A stretch of DNA of 64,000 nt from Harmothoe impar (lineage: Eukaryota > Annelida > Polychaeta > Phyllodocida > Polynoidae). Shown piece after piece: positions 47,201 through 54,787 of the stretch; position 1 is the stretch's first letter; every line of letters starts with the position of its first letter. The stretch is taken from assembly GCA_947462335.1 (NCBI GenBank), contig OX381721.1, positions 9,548,001 through 9,612,000 on the forward strand, read 5' to 3'. A program made the position numbers and the translations under genes. Under the pieces are notes generated by a model. The model was not told the DNA's origin and did not search any database. It saw nothing but the letters and a program-made list of their open reading frames with translations.

Positions 47201-50200
47201 CTGGAAGTACCCTTGTTGGGCATCCATTTTAGAGAACACGGCAGGTCGCATCTCACCAATCATTTCTAGGCTGTCGTCTGCTCGTGGTGATGTAAGTGCT
47301 TGGTTGATGGATTGGGAATTCACATATCTTAGATCTGTCACTAATCTGTAACCCTGCCCGTTCTTTTTCTCTACAAGAAAACTTCTGGATGACCAGGGAC
47401 CCGTATTGGTTTCCTCCAGAATGTCCTGCTTTACAAGCTTCTGACATTCAATTTCAAGTCGCTCAGCTTTGTGCGGGGCCATTCTGAATGGGTAGAACTG
47501 TAAGGGTTTGGCGTCTGGGATCAGGTTGATTTTATGGGTGTACAGATCGGTTCTTCCAATCATATTATCTTTTCCCACGAATATGTCATCGTATTCTTCT
47601 AGTAATTGGCAAAAAGTTGTGAATTGATCTTCTGTGAGGCAGTCTGGTTTTTGGAAGACGTGTGATTTTTCTTTTTCTGGTTCTATGTCTATGTCCTTCC
47701 CTATGTACATGTCTTTGTCTATGTCCTGTTCGTCGTGACCTGTCGTCTCTTGTACCATATTTATATGATCTTCGTCGTCTGACATGGATTGATCCATGTC
47801 AGAGTCAGAATACTCTGAATATGCTGGTGTTGGTACGTAGAATGTTTTGTCTGACCCTGTTGATGATGCACTGTCACTGATAGTAGAGTTGTTGTCTATG
47901 TCTATGTCTATGTCTGTCTCCTCGGGTAGTGTGTCGTCGTAGCCTGTCGATAATATATGATTTTCTTTGTCTATGTCTGTTTTTGTATATAAGGCTACGA
48001 TTTCACCCTTCTGGATTTTACAGATTCTAGATGTGATATTCAATAATATCAGTGGGTGTCTGTCTCTTTGGTCAGGTGTCACGACTGAACGTTGTACGAT
48101 GTAATTTGGAAGTTTGTCTGATCTGTCAAAATTGTCTGTTATACCATTGATTTGACTGACTGAGTGGTAGCATGTGACTTGGCCTGTTATGGCCATTTCG
48201 GAAAATGGAGGTATCGAAATGGCTCTCACTGCCCTGATTGGTTGAGATTTTGGAGTTGGGTCAGTGGAGTAATTGATTTTGCTTTTAGTCTTTGATAGAA
48301 AATCTGTTCCCAATATTATTGGTGAGGAACAATTTGGAAGAATTGCAAATTGATGACTGAATGTTTTGCCTTGAATTTTGAATTTGATTTTGATTGCTCT
48401 TTTGATGTGACACAATGCTCCATCGGCAAGATAAACTTTGGACCTGATTCGTGAAAACTCATGAGGAACTAGTTTCGATAGAGTGGAGGCTAGACCCTCT
48501 CTCATGCAAGAGACGGTGGCTCCTGTGTCTACTAGACTGGGGATGTTGGTATCTTTGAATTGTAGATCTATATTGCCATTGACCATGTTGATAAACAAAA
48601 CACTCTGCTCACCTTCTTCCATGTGTAGGTCGGGGAGTGGTGGGGGGACGACTTCCAGAGTAGCTTGGACGTCGGCAGGTCTCCCGCGCACTGGTGCAGC
48701 GTTGTGGATTGTCTGTGGGTCATGTGGCGTGGTGTCGATGGGCGATGCTGTTTGTTCTGTGTTGGGGACTGTTTTGTCATCCTGATGAGGCCTATCCATA
48801 GGATGACAATCTAGTTTCCCGTCGTCTTGGTGAGGTCGTTCATCATGCTGACGAGCTGTGTCATGGTGTACTGTGGAGTGGGGTTTTGTGGCGTTGGTTG
48901 AAGTTGGAGTTGTTGTTGTTGTTGTGGCCATTGTTGTTGTTGTTGTTGTTGTTGTGGCCATTGTTGCTGTTGTTGTTGTGGTGGTTGCCATGATTGCTGT
49001 TGTGGCTGCCACCTTTGTTGTTGTTGTTGTTGGCTCTGGATGAGCTTGAAGTGATGTGGGGGTAGGGAACCCGTTTGAAGGAGGGTTATGATGTCTTTGG
49101 GTCCCCCTTTAAATCGGTGGGTGGGAGGGATGAGGCCCATTGAGCGTGCCTTCCTAATGTTGTCGACGTAGTTGATGTCGAAGTCCTCTCTCCTCCCCCT
49201 ATAGTTAGGTGGTAACGCGAAGTCAGTTGGTGGAGACTGATGTGTCGGTGTAGCTGCTTGTTTGTGGTAGGTGGGTTTTGGTTTGCCACCCCCCATAGCA
49301 GCTACGGTATGTTCGGTCTCCATAACTTCCTGTTGCTTCTGTAGAAGGTCTCTTAGTTTCTCATTCTCCCTGTCCTTTTCCCTTAGCTGAGCAGCTATGA
49401 CTGGGTCTAGGGTGTTGCTGGAAAGGGATGATACCTTATGTGTGGAGGTCTTCTTGTAGAGGTATGCACACCTGAGCGCTCTACAGAGGGAAGCCCATGT
49501 AGTAGGACTTTCCGCTCTGATCGCCTCTCGGTAGTCCTCGTTTAATACTGTGGCTACCTGGATGATGGCAGCTTCTATGTCCACCCCTTTGTTTTGGAAG
49601 TGAGTGTTGGCGTCCTTTAGCCATTCTTCCATGGTTTGTAGGGTGGGGTCAAATTGGGACAGTGTCAATAGCTTGATGTCATTTTCGACATCCTTGAAGT
49701 GGTGGATAAGTCCCTTCTTTATGAGATCGTAATCATCCTGTATGCTAGTGGGCTGCATACTGTACCACTCGTACGCTGGTCCAGTTAAATAGACTGCGCA
49801 AGTGACGTGGATGGGGTGATCTTCTTGGGGATATTTTAGTCTAACAAATCGTTCTAGGTCTGTGAACCACTTGCTGGTGCTCATTTTAATGTCCGGTTTC
49901 GAAAATCTAATTGGTTCCCGGATGGTGTATTTGTTGGCTTTTGATATGGCGCTAGCCAGGTCGCTAATGGACTTGTTGTTTCTATATTCTGCGTTGAGTC
50001 TTTCTAACTCTGCCTTGTGGGCCGCTAATTGTTCATCTAATTTTCTTGATATCCTATCGTCTAGTTCTCGTTGTCTTTCTACCTCTACCTGATCGTCTCC
50101 GGCCATGTTGACAGTGGGTTCAACACGAATGGGAGAGGTGGGTGGGGTAGCTATGTCTATAGGTATAATAGGTACAGTGTCTATAAGTGTTGTTTTAGAA

Positions 50201-53200
50201 TGTCTTACTGTGTCCTTGTAGATGCAGGAGGTGGACTTGTTGATGTGTTTGTTGTTGCTTGGTCCTTTCCTCCTGGTGGGTTGTAGACCTGATGTTGGTG
50301 CTGGTCCCTGGCTCCTAGTGTGCCTCCGTGATGATAGGTCACTGAGGGACTGGTGTCTCTGCATTAAAAAATTTCTTCATGGTCGCAGGTAGCTGAAAGT
50401 TGCCCGGTTCTCTACCACTCTGTGGCTAGGGAAAACCCTTCCACATCAATGAGGGCGTAAAGATGAGGTGAGACGTCAGTTTCAATACTTGGTATCTTTT
50501 ATTAATAATAATATTAATATCAGAGTACCAGTCACTAGGGCTCAGTATATAAGTTACTGATGGTTGCAAGATGATAAGTGATTTCCTCCTCCATCTGACC
50601 GGGGTATAAGTACAGGTACCCGGCAGGTGGAGGGGGTGCCCATGTGACCGGAAGTAGATGTAACAGTGGTTTTCATTGGATAATATACATTTGACATTTG
50701 ATTGGATAATTATATATTCATGGCTTTAACATGTGGTGTGCGCTGGACCGCGGGTGGGGAGCCTGGGTCCAGTGCATTATGGGTAATGGATTACATAATA
50801 AGTAGCATGCACACATGGGGGCTTTGTCGCCCACCTTCCAGGTGGCCTCCAGCCGGCTCAAGTGGCTTTGGCGGTGCCACACTGATTAAGGGTGTCCAGC
50901 TTTATAGCATTGTTTTATGTGTTGACAGTTAATCCTTGAGGTCAACATATAGTTCATTTGTTTTGTGTATAGGTGACCGGTCGGTGCCTTGTCGTCTGGA
51001 GGGGCTGACCGTTACCTATTGTCCCTGGGATAAGGGTCTGCTTGTGATCTATGGATTAGTTATGCATGGGGGTTAGTTTGGCTTGGCTTAGTGAGTAATA
51101 TGTATGTCTGACGTCTAGGTGTACTTTGATGGACATATGGATTGAAAATATGTATAAAGTATTGTGCATATTACAAATAATAATAAATATGAATATTAAT
51201 AATCATAAATCATAATTATGACGTAATATGACGTAATATGACGTAATACAATTGATGAAGGTATAATAAGGGGTTTTGTGGCGTGACAGCGCGCGATTTT
51301 CGGCCTGCCGGGGGGGGGTAAAAAATTTCGACCCCTCTAGGGGGGGGATGAAAAAATTTCGCACGCTCCGCGCGAAATCTCACCACCCCCCCCCCCCTGT
51401 CGTTAAAAAATAAGCACTCCCTAAAAGAGAAACACATTTAGGAAGAAACCTCTTTGACCCCCTTCTTCTGAAACTGCTAGCCACACCCTATCAATCGTCA
51501 TATTATATATGGAGCATAAATCACAAACCTATGTGCAAGAGGATTCAAAAGTACATATTACTATTGTTACGATTTTTGTTACGATTTCAAGCAAATATTG
51601 TTACGATTTAGGGGTCTAAAAATAGTAACAAATACGATTTTGGGAGTAGGGTAACTTGGCATCCCTGAAAAAAGCCCGCGCGGGCGTCTATTTTTTACCC
51701 GTAGGCGTAGCGGGAGGGGGGGGGGGATTTTTTTGACCTGTACTACTGAGACTACTAGCCGTAGCGCGAAAAAAATGTCACCCCCCCCCCCTTTTGATAA
51801 ATACAGATGATCTTTTATTAAAATGAGAACTGTCAAAATGTATTGAGAAATGGGTAAATCCATTGAATAATGTTTACATGGGCATAAATTTGCTTCTACT
51901 AAGTCTATTTGAAAAATCCTTTCACTGCTGGGAAGCTAAGATCATGGCCGGCTATTGTGGCCGATGTCTGACACCCTCACATCGGCCATTACGATTCTAC
52001 ATGTAAATATGTTAACATCCTGTTCTACTAGTAAATATACTACTACTCATTATATAGTATGCTTACGAAAAGTCGTACGCGGTACTGTAGAAGTAGGTCC
52101 GTGAGAATTAACTCAGTCTATTTAAGGGGAGGGAGGTCAGACAATTTCTTCTTTTTTTTGGGGGGGGGGGGGGGTTAGAACATTTTTCACGTTGTCATAG
52201 CTGTGACCAACGACATAATCACCCCCCCCCCCCCCCCTACCGGCACTCATGTAGGTTAGGGGGGGGAAAAGTAAGATAAACAGAACTGTCCCCAGCTCCT
52301 ACAGAACGTGATGGTATTGGTACCGGTACTAGTAGGAGGGGCATTAGTCTTTCTAGGGTATGAGTGCACTAGTATATGATTTCAAAATGGGCATGGTGTC
52401 AAGCAGTATTCCTTTTAATAATAGCGCTGAATATCATTCGTTATAGGCGTACTGATTTTCTTTGCAGACCAGATGCCCCCTCCTGGCTTTGCCTTAGCCG
52501 GGGCTCCACCTCCCACACACACTTCCCAAACACCCGCCCCGCAGGATGCTAAATCCCTCCTCGACTCCATATTCGATGGCATCGCATGGTTGGCTGTGCC
52601 AAAGCGACGGAGGTCAGTTGAGAAAAGAATGAAGAGGCGGATGGGAATTGACAAAATAAGCAAATTTTCAACACCAAAGCAAAATATTATCTCATGTCTC
52701 GAATGCGGTCACTGGCATCAAAGGCACACTATCTGTGGTAAGTATGAATATTATATTTATATTATTATTATTATTATTATTATTAAAGATAGATTATCAG
52801 TTATTTGGGGGAAACTCTAGTCTACTCATCTTTAAATTAGAATTATAAATAATCACCCTCTCCGATTTTAGGGGCTTTTTCAGGCTAGAAAATGCCCAAT
52901 TTTTAACGTTTTTGGAGACAGTTGAGGTAACCCATAAGTACCATTAGGATATTAGTATAACATGATATAAGTCAAATACTATATACTTATTTAGGATCCA
53001 GAATGATTGATTCATCATCTAAATAGCAGCCTTTGTTTTGATATCAGGGTCCTGCTATGAAAAAGTGAAAAAAGAGACGGATGTGATGCGGGCTGCTATG
53101 GACGAGGATGACCGTCAATATAACGCGCCCAAAACAGAAGTGGTTTACTTGTACGAGGACGAGGTGGATGAACGCGAACAGCACACAGGCCGCTATGTGG

Positions 53201-53268
53201 TCGAGATGCCCAAGAAGAGACCGACATGGTGGAACCGCAGTCTCCTCACACGCGCCAACCGGTTATGA
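38269..53268 (+). CDS. MRPL32: Mitochondrial ribosomal protein bL32m (3 exons)
   Basis: Exons 38269-38359, 52468-52737 and 53048-53268 (stop TGA) join in phase 1 with GTAAG donors and CAG acceptors, giving 193 residues, close to vertebrate MRPL32. Exon 1 encodes a basic, amphipathic, acid-poor leader (MATNMLRILRSRVLQ...) expected of a mitochondrial presequence. Exon 2 has SLLDSIF, an Arg/Lys-rich stretch and CLECGHWHQRHTIC; exon 3 opens with GSCYEK, completing the four-cysteine zinc site (CxxC...CxxC). The C-terminal part (TEVVYLYEDE, KKRPTWWNR) also fits the family. The protein belongs to the large mitoribosomal subunit. Intron 1 is about 14.1 kb, mostly a Gypsy element in antisense. Exons 2-3 are certain by motif; exon 1 rests on leader character, promoter context and exact phase. 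Confidence 0.9.
38728..38807. repeat. Palindrome in MRPL32 intron 1
   Basis: Inverted arms share TTTGCCAGCAGAAATCGTAAT and AATGGTCATAATT, with a 4-base bulge (ACCT) in the left arm and a 1-base centre. TTACGATTT motifs recur around 38672 and again at 51570-51635, on the far side of the Gypsy insertion. Confidence 0.75.
39120..39987 (-). repeat. Gypsy 3' LTR
   Basis: 868 bp copy of the 5' LTR, placed at the left because the element is on the minus strand. It is preceded in element orientation by a G-rich tract (39988-40001). Confidence 0.93.
39988..40001 (-). other. Candidate polypurine tract
   Basis: The minus strand reads GTATTGGGGGGTGC immediately before the 3' LTR, in the position for plus-strand priming. 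The purine run is short. Confidence 0.5.
39988..40622 (-). other. Gypsy region between env and 3' LTR
   Basis: 635 bp, AT-rich, no frame. Two related blocks (about 40195-40270 and 40325-40395) share ACGTACTG, TATATGTC and CGCGCTTCCG-like sequence, suggesting an internal duplication. Confidence 0.5.
40623..41789 (-). CDS. env: Gypsy envelope-like frame, C-terminal part
   Basis: 388 codons in the same frame as the upstream envelope part, seven codons past the TAG. It opens with Cys-rich sequence, has a membrane segment near residues 123-145 (IVPVTCILNAVGFFYLLYV) and a second hydrophobic stretch near 193-212 (IFTLIFVALIVYAVI). About 175 residues follow, with several N-x-S/T sites and a Thr-rich acidic end. 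F-like envelopes usually end soon after one membrane anchor, so this extension is unusual. The first ATG is probably not a natural start. Confidence 0.75.
   Translation of the reverse strand: MCHLQFDSLYLPNTKIPCNESSSTHFLMHAANTPILLALTNNLNITASSLHHDPIHIPHLHTQAIIKSMTNISKLSSDITLDLEPFTRNILIEATNAADILDRPIQDTPIRENIASFFASPVWNYIVPVTCILNAVGFFYLLYVSKGKALFATIPTVSARPNNISWKFINPIPQSETKENHTINLDQYVDAHNIFTLIFVALIVYAVIKTIFKCKNKITRHFGMTNSGHKTNPNITLKIYQGHVNHTIPLLSLPYERDSIVNEFIPTLTAISALSCPYPRINMTWNGPISFNINGKQKSYYLPNHVILPLAARFSIIPALKDDTTTTGLTLKTIEMTTSLHPTETQDNIDIDPDSDNTTSLIKNPKDMTTTELLTAIVMKKSETGNET
41811..43232 (-). CDS. env: Gypsy envelope-like frame, N-terminal part (F-like)
   Basis: 473 residues with a signal peptide (about 1-19), a furin-type site RPKR at 122-125 and, directly after it, a hydrophobic Gly/Phe-rich stretch followed by LATTRDMDSI, as in baculovirus F and errantivirus envelopes. 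Helical, Gln-rich segments follow (about 150-260), and Cys-containing motifs near the end (about 385-460). By family this would be a membrane-fusion glycoprotein. The frame ends at one TAG (41813-41811); the same frame is open again right after it, so the protein is either cut by a recent nonsense change or made by readthrough. Confidence 0.82.
   Translation of the reverse strand: MRYTLYLLLIITHIIYTAAQPIVRQNIGLIYEQLPGQIITGHDLHEVILAIPYNIPMAPRPKPLIYNTIRTLQLTSLGPHDSHDAKMLQQAADLDRLLQNVDINIIKTLKNIAHFLSDPITNRPKRAILGFLGELFKSIFGLATTRDMDSIINVIHHLDARIGTLADVNVKTAQGLHDVTQQHQQFLDTYIKQQDVVQESLLNITESIDSWSDDFSTTLTSIQADQDRRITQSAIISAQVIVLMTRIAYQQGLYKVENSLRLLSTGILAPDMIQPTELALKLATLDTQLKIRNPGSEVTIIDTAYYYSQPVALYTYSKTHLYIHINVIISATDAAFNLYQVITTHVPINTENTTSSGSTLLHTDKTFLAVNEAETLYLEMTNADLLTCQGSILKVCARTMPRIRSDQPTCLMAAFKGNQADIARLCTFQVHPLRPIQTRAIAIGKDKYLVTTNREYYHVICQHMTPTTKKASA
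43233..44110 (-). other. Gypsy pol-env spacer
   Basis: 878 bp without a supported frame, rich in TAGTAATAGT-like repeats (43250-43310, 43800-44000). It could hold signals for a spliced envelope mRNA; an acceptor was not assigned. Confidence 0.5.
44111..49012 (-). CDS. pol: Gypsy pol (protease, RT, RNase H, integrase)
   Basis: Open frame of 1,633 codons, -1 relative to gag. Its first 65 or so codons are the out-of-frame image of gag's Gln repeats; the real pol part begins at the shift near 48815. Domains in order, by frame numbering: aspartic protease with DTGA near 162; RT from about 520, with VTDLRYVN, FSKMDAQQGYFQIP and YLDD near 658; RNase H with TDASGTA near 805 and ELYTDHQAL; integrase with an HHCC finger (about 1225-1270) and the D, D, E triad near 1297, 1358 and 1391 (HIDAIG, SDNGTS, GQAERY); then a GPY-like module near 1535. 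An extra linker of about 200 residues separates RNase H from integrase. No stops or missing catalytic residues seen. Confidence 0.95.
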   Translation of the reverse strand: MAATTAIMATTTTTTATMATTTTTTTTMATTTTTTPTSTNATKPHSTVHHDTARQHDERPHQDDGKLDCHPMDRPHQDDKTVPNTEQTASPIDTTPHDPQTIHNAAPVRGRPADVQATLEVVPPPLPDLHMEEGEQSVLFINMVNGNIDLQFKDTNIPSLVDTGATVSCMREGLASTLSKLVPHEFSRIRSKVYLADGALCHIKRAIKIKFKIQGKTFSHQFAILPNCSSPIILGTDFLSKTKSKINYSTDPTPKSQPIRAVRAISIPPFSEMAITGQVTCYHSVSQINGITDNFDRSDKLPNYIVQRSVVTPDQRDRHPLILLNITSRICKIQKGEIVALYTKTDIDKENHILSTGYDDTLPEETDIDIDIDNNSTISDSASSTGSDKTFYVPTPAYSEYSDSDMDQSMSDDEDHINMVQETTGHDEQDIDKDMYIGKDIDIEPEKEKSHVFQKPDCLTEDQFTTFCQLLEEYDDIFVGKDNMIGRTDLYTHKINLIPDAKPLQFYPFRMAPHKAERLEIECQKLVKQDILEETNTGPWSSRSFLVEKKNGQGYRLVTDLRYVNSQSINQALTSPRADDSLEMIGEMRPAVFSKMDAQQGYFQIPIREDDRDITAFLTRTKKYRYKTMPMGLASSAQAFQAVVNLILQNLQYKCAIPYLDDILCLSPTIDQHFIDLRNIFEALRNGKLKLKKTKCEFFLEELDFLGMKVTTDGIKPSPDKVHKIQTFPTPKTTKEVRSFTGLAQFYRKFIKGFSEIGRPLFNLLKNGNKFVWTKQCETAFQTLKDSICNDVILLYPDYNKQFHLTTDASGTALGATLSQEKDGVLRPVAFAGRALHDHERNYGATQRELLGVVFAIEYFRHYLEGRPFELYTDHQALIHMLTKSDNKNMWARWALKIQQFQFNIRHIRGKLNIPSDVMSRRDYPLDKTPMTDPPPKPKAIRVQHRIMFEDDIHTQKFKEDEPPLTLPKRLPKSILKRKSTHHFYCECMEDNSEDIEEVKRLTPNLRANPDIPSTKLHHFGLPQTEYKGLLAAIVASVQQEVDSAARPVPGHAPKQLTVPSTSLEALSSFIEETQTEQIEQVAATRPVPGHTPAPQPKKTTDKPKTKKKNEKPRRDATDMAKHLANQTNHLIEMIESLSDPQISILNLKREQRYNLHTKAIITYLENGQVPNDKNKKETEQFIKIADDHIMLNDILVHINTVLWKKHKEFSFQPVIPDDMRLPILKLFHDLPMAGHAGAQRMLSTMLPKVYWKSMAADVQKFTATCHVCLKAKKMNLTNNLPMTAHSTPSYPFQFVHIDAIGPLPPTPGKNVYIQVVVDRFSKFCIAYPTTSLDAETTTAEFIEKVVLAEGIPTYLQSDNGTSYKNSKFRNMTSSLNIKHVFSSAYRPKSNGQAERYVKTLSEGIRAYCEEHQDTWDVFLPHLVFSINNTESATTAFTPFFIMKGRNPNTIIDNKLNQEEEKSLNLHIIDKLKKIDYTYNQVIENIEKRTEQMRQQHDKKAKPTKVQKESLVYVKVPRLMDRTKCLKLQKVYSGPYIVCKFVSKTSVPLKSVITMKTMKNPVHVDRLKLVRHVRNNDFIHRLIDPNDDLITKLWKKDGDSYKARPALLQTKNIYKAKPAHSKVKRRTPVGLKP
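48774..48820 (-). promoter_or_regulatory. -1 ribosomal frameshift signal between gag and pol
   Basis: On the minus strand the slippery heptamer GGGAAAC (48820-48814), in register as G-GGA-AAC, is followed at once by the gag TAG. After 4 bases comes a stem of ten perfect pairs (48800-48809 with 48774-48783) closing a 16-base loop. The -1 frame reads into pol without a stop. Heptamer type, register, spacer and stem all match retroviral frameshift sites. Confidence 0.88.
48811..50364 (-). CDS. gag: Gypsy gag
   Basis: 517 residues, starting 56 bases inside the 5' LTR. The central region (about residues 140-310) resembles retrotransposon Gag: a KWFTDLERFVRLKYP-like helix, YLTGPAYEWY, and FDPTLQTMEEWLKDANTHF. 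A Q-rich low-complexity tail (about 430-500) replaces the zinc knuckle; none was seen. The protein would form the particle. The stop TAG lies directly after the heptamer GGGAAAC, so a fraction of ribosomes should shift into pol. Acidic, coiled segment near residues 95-130. Confidence 0.92.
   Translation of the reverse strand: MQRHQSLSDLSSRRHTRSQGPAPTSGLQPTRRKGPSNNKHINKSTSCIYKDTVRHSKTTLIDTVPIIPIDIATPPTSPIRVEPTVNMAGDDQVEVERQRELDDRISRKLDEQLAAHKAELERLNAEYRNNKSISDLASAISKANKYTIREPIRFSKPDIKMSTSKWFTDLERFVRLKYPQEDHPIHVTCAVYLTGPAYEWYSMQPTSIQDDYDLIKKGLIHHFKDVENDIKLLTLSQFDPTLQTMEEWLKDANTHFQNKGVDIEAAIIQVATVLNEDYREAIRAESPTTWASLCRALRCAYLYKKTSTHKVSSLSSNTLDPVIAAQLREKDRENEKLRDLLQKQQEVMETEHTVAAMGGGKPKPTYHKQAATPTHQSPPTDFALPPNYRGRREDFDINYVDNIRKARSMGLIPPTHRFKGGPKDIITLLQTGSLPPHHFKLIQSQQQQQQRWQPQQQSWQPPQQQQQQWPQQQQQQQQWPQQQQQLQLQPTPQNPTPQYTMTQLVSMMNDLTKTTGN
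50401..50417 (-). other. Candidate primer-binding site
   Basis: Three bases inside the 5' LTR edge the minus strand reads TGGTAGAGAACCGGGCA, starting with the TGG complementary to a tRNA CCA end. The primer tRNA was not identified. Confidence 0.45.
50421..51288 (-). repeat. Gypsy 5' LTR
   Basis: 868 bp, TG...CA bounded in element orientation. The same sequence stands at 39120-39987. An open frame inside (50702-50932, + strand) is duplicated in the other LTR and shows no known domain. Confidence 0.93.
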
Positions 53269-53421
53269 CCTTGAAGTGTACATAATTGATTAAAAATATA
53301 ACATATATATACTGGTATGTCTGCGTGATAAAAAAAAACTAGTACCACTACCCTGGTGTGGGTTGGACAGTGCTATTATTAATGTGTTGGGTGGATGCTC
53401 ATATTGAAATATGAGAGTTGG

Positions 53422-53427
53422 AATAAA
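53422..53427 (+). terminator. Candidate MRPL32 polyadenylation signal
   Basis: AATAAA about 155 bases after the stop codon, with a second, overlapping-type AAATAAAT near 53436. Motif and position only. Confidence 0.45.
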
Positions 53428-53439
53428 GATGTTGAAATA

Positions 53440-54605
53440 AATCTGATTGTGGTATTTGTAATAAGATGAATATTGAAGACTATTTACTCGAAAGGACCAC
53501 TCTTAAAACGTTCCTAGTGTACTTCGTTATAAACATAATATCCCTGACCGTGATTGTTAGCTTTGACAAATTGACATAGACATAGATTCCTTGGCTTTAA
53601 CAAATAACATGTATCTGTATAACAGATACAGGGATATGGGGAAATCAAGACCATGATAGCCGTCCCCATTTTCCAATAATATTCTGGTTTCCTACTTTAT
53701 AATACTGAAATCACATCCCGGATAATCTCAACACTAATAGAAATGCTACTCCCCCCCCCCCCCCATTTATTAAAACAACACGCTAACTGCAGCGCCAGCA
53801 CTACACCGGCGAGAAGTTTCTGAACTAATATCCCTAAATTCTTCCTGAGATAGACCAAACATAGATGGCACCACTGGCCACGGTAGAGACCCTTTTAGCT
53901 GGTGATACCGTAGGGAGAAACAAGGTGCCAAAGAGGTGACTTCCACATGGGCACCCGAGTTGGATTTTTAACCGTGTCGCCGTGTCCATTTTTAGAGAAA
54001 GTTCACTATACACTGTATTATACAATTATTATTCAATCTTAAAATCCTACTCATGTCCTCGGATTTAATATTAAAAAAAGGATTTAATATAAAATATCCA
54101 TAAAAAATAGCGATTCCTATAAACCACAACAGAGGAGTGCTTATCAAGGATTTCCGGAGATATATAAAAATGTGATATCTATATCCCTTCTTTTGGGCAT
54201 CCACATGTTAATATAGGTCAACACACTTCGTAAGGAGTTGTAAATCATAGAACGTAAATTGACAGTAAAACCACATTAAATTCTGTAAATGCACGTCCAA
54301 ATTGTCAGTGGTGGTTGTTGAGAAACTATTTTCTGGTGAAAGTGGTCTGACTTGCAAGGTATGGTCAGGTACCCTATAAAAGACTTTCCCTTTTTGCCTT
54401 ATTGGAATAACACATTGACATACAACTATCCCTTTTGTGCACATTTAATTGTGTTATGCACTCCCAGCTAACCAAAAAGAACATGGTGTAGCATATTTAA
54501 CAAAAAACATTGAAATTAAACAACATTACAATTAGGCATTATTAGTCCTGATTTGAGTCCAAACAAATTAATTCAAACCTGCAGAAACATTTTTTGGAAG
54601 CGTTT
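53440..54605. other. No gene recognised downstream of MRPL32
   Basis: AT-rich sequence with one poly-C run near 53750. Short frames only. Confidence 0.45.
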
Positions 54606-54787
54606 GGGAGTGGTCATTAAAGCGCACAGAATATTTCGCGCCCTAGCTGAAGGTGCCACAAGAATCGCCGCCCCTGTATTTGAACTACAATGACGCACAG
54701 CTTTTTCTCCGCTAAAAATGAGTAAACATTTTTCACCCTCCCCCATCGAATCCACCAGTCCCCTGTAGATAATAAATGACCACTCTC
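54606..54787. mobile_element. Short MITE, GGGAGTGGTCATTA ends
   Basis: 182 bp with inverted ends GGGAGTGGTCATTA and AATGACCACTCTC. Flanks TTT/TTA approximate a TWA duplication. Probably related to, but distinct from, the GGGAGTGCTCATT family. Solitary AATAATGACCACT-type ends occur also near 63095 and 63200. Confidence 0.5.

Larger units (their letters stand above)
39120..51288 (-). mobile_element. Full-length Ty3/Gypsy element with envelope, in MRPL32 intron 1
   Basis: A 12,169-bp element in minus orientation: 5' LTR 50421-51288, gag, pol, envelope-like frame, 3' LTR 39120-39987. Both LTRs are 868 bp, TGTCAC...CCACA in element orientation, and no difference was seen by eye. The 4-bp duplication GCGC (39116-39119, 51289-51292) is confirmed by the unbroken MITE at 20762-21032. 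Domain order PR-RT-RH-IN plus a baculovirus-F-type envelope resembles errantivirus-like elements. Near-identical LTRs and open gag/pol frames suggest a recent insertion. Confidence 0.93.
38929..51421. mobile_element. Second full MITE copy, split by the Gypsy insertion
   Basis: Left part 38929-39119 and right part 51289-51421 together match the MITE at 20762-21032, with ends GGGAGTGCTCATTTTTTAAC and complement, and TAA duplicated at 38926-38928 and 51422-51424. The Gypsy element entered at the GCGC core. Confidence 0.85.

Noticed and set aside
48858..49043. Val-rich + strand ORF opposite gag/pol
   Set aside because: Antisense of the CAG/CAA repeat that encodes Gag's Gln tail.
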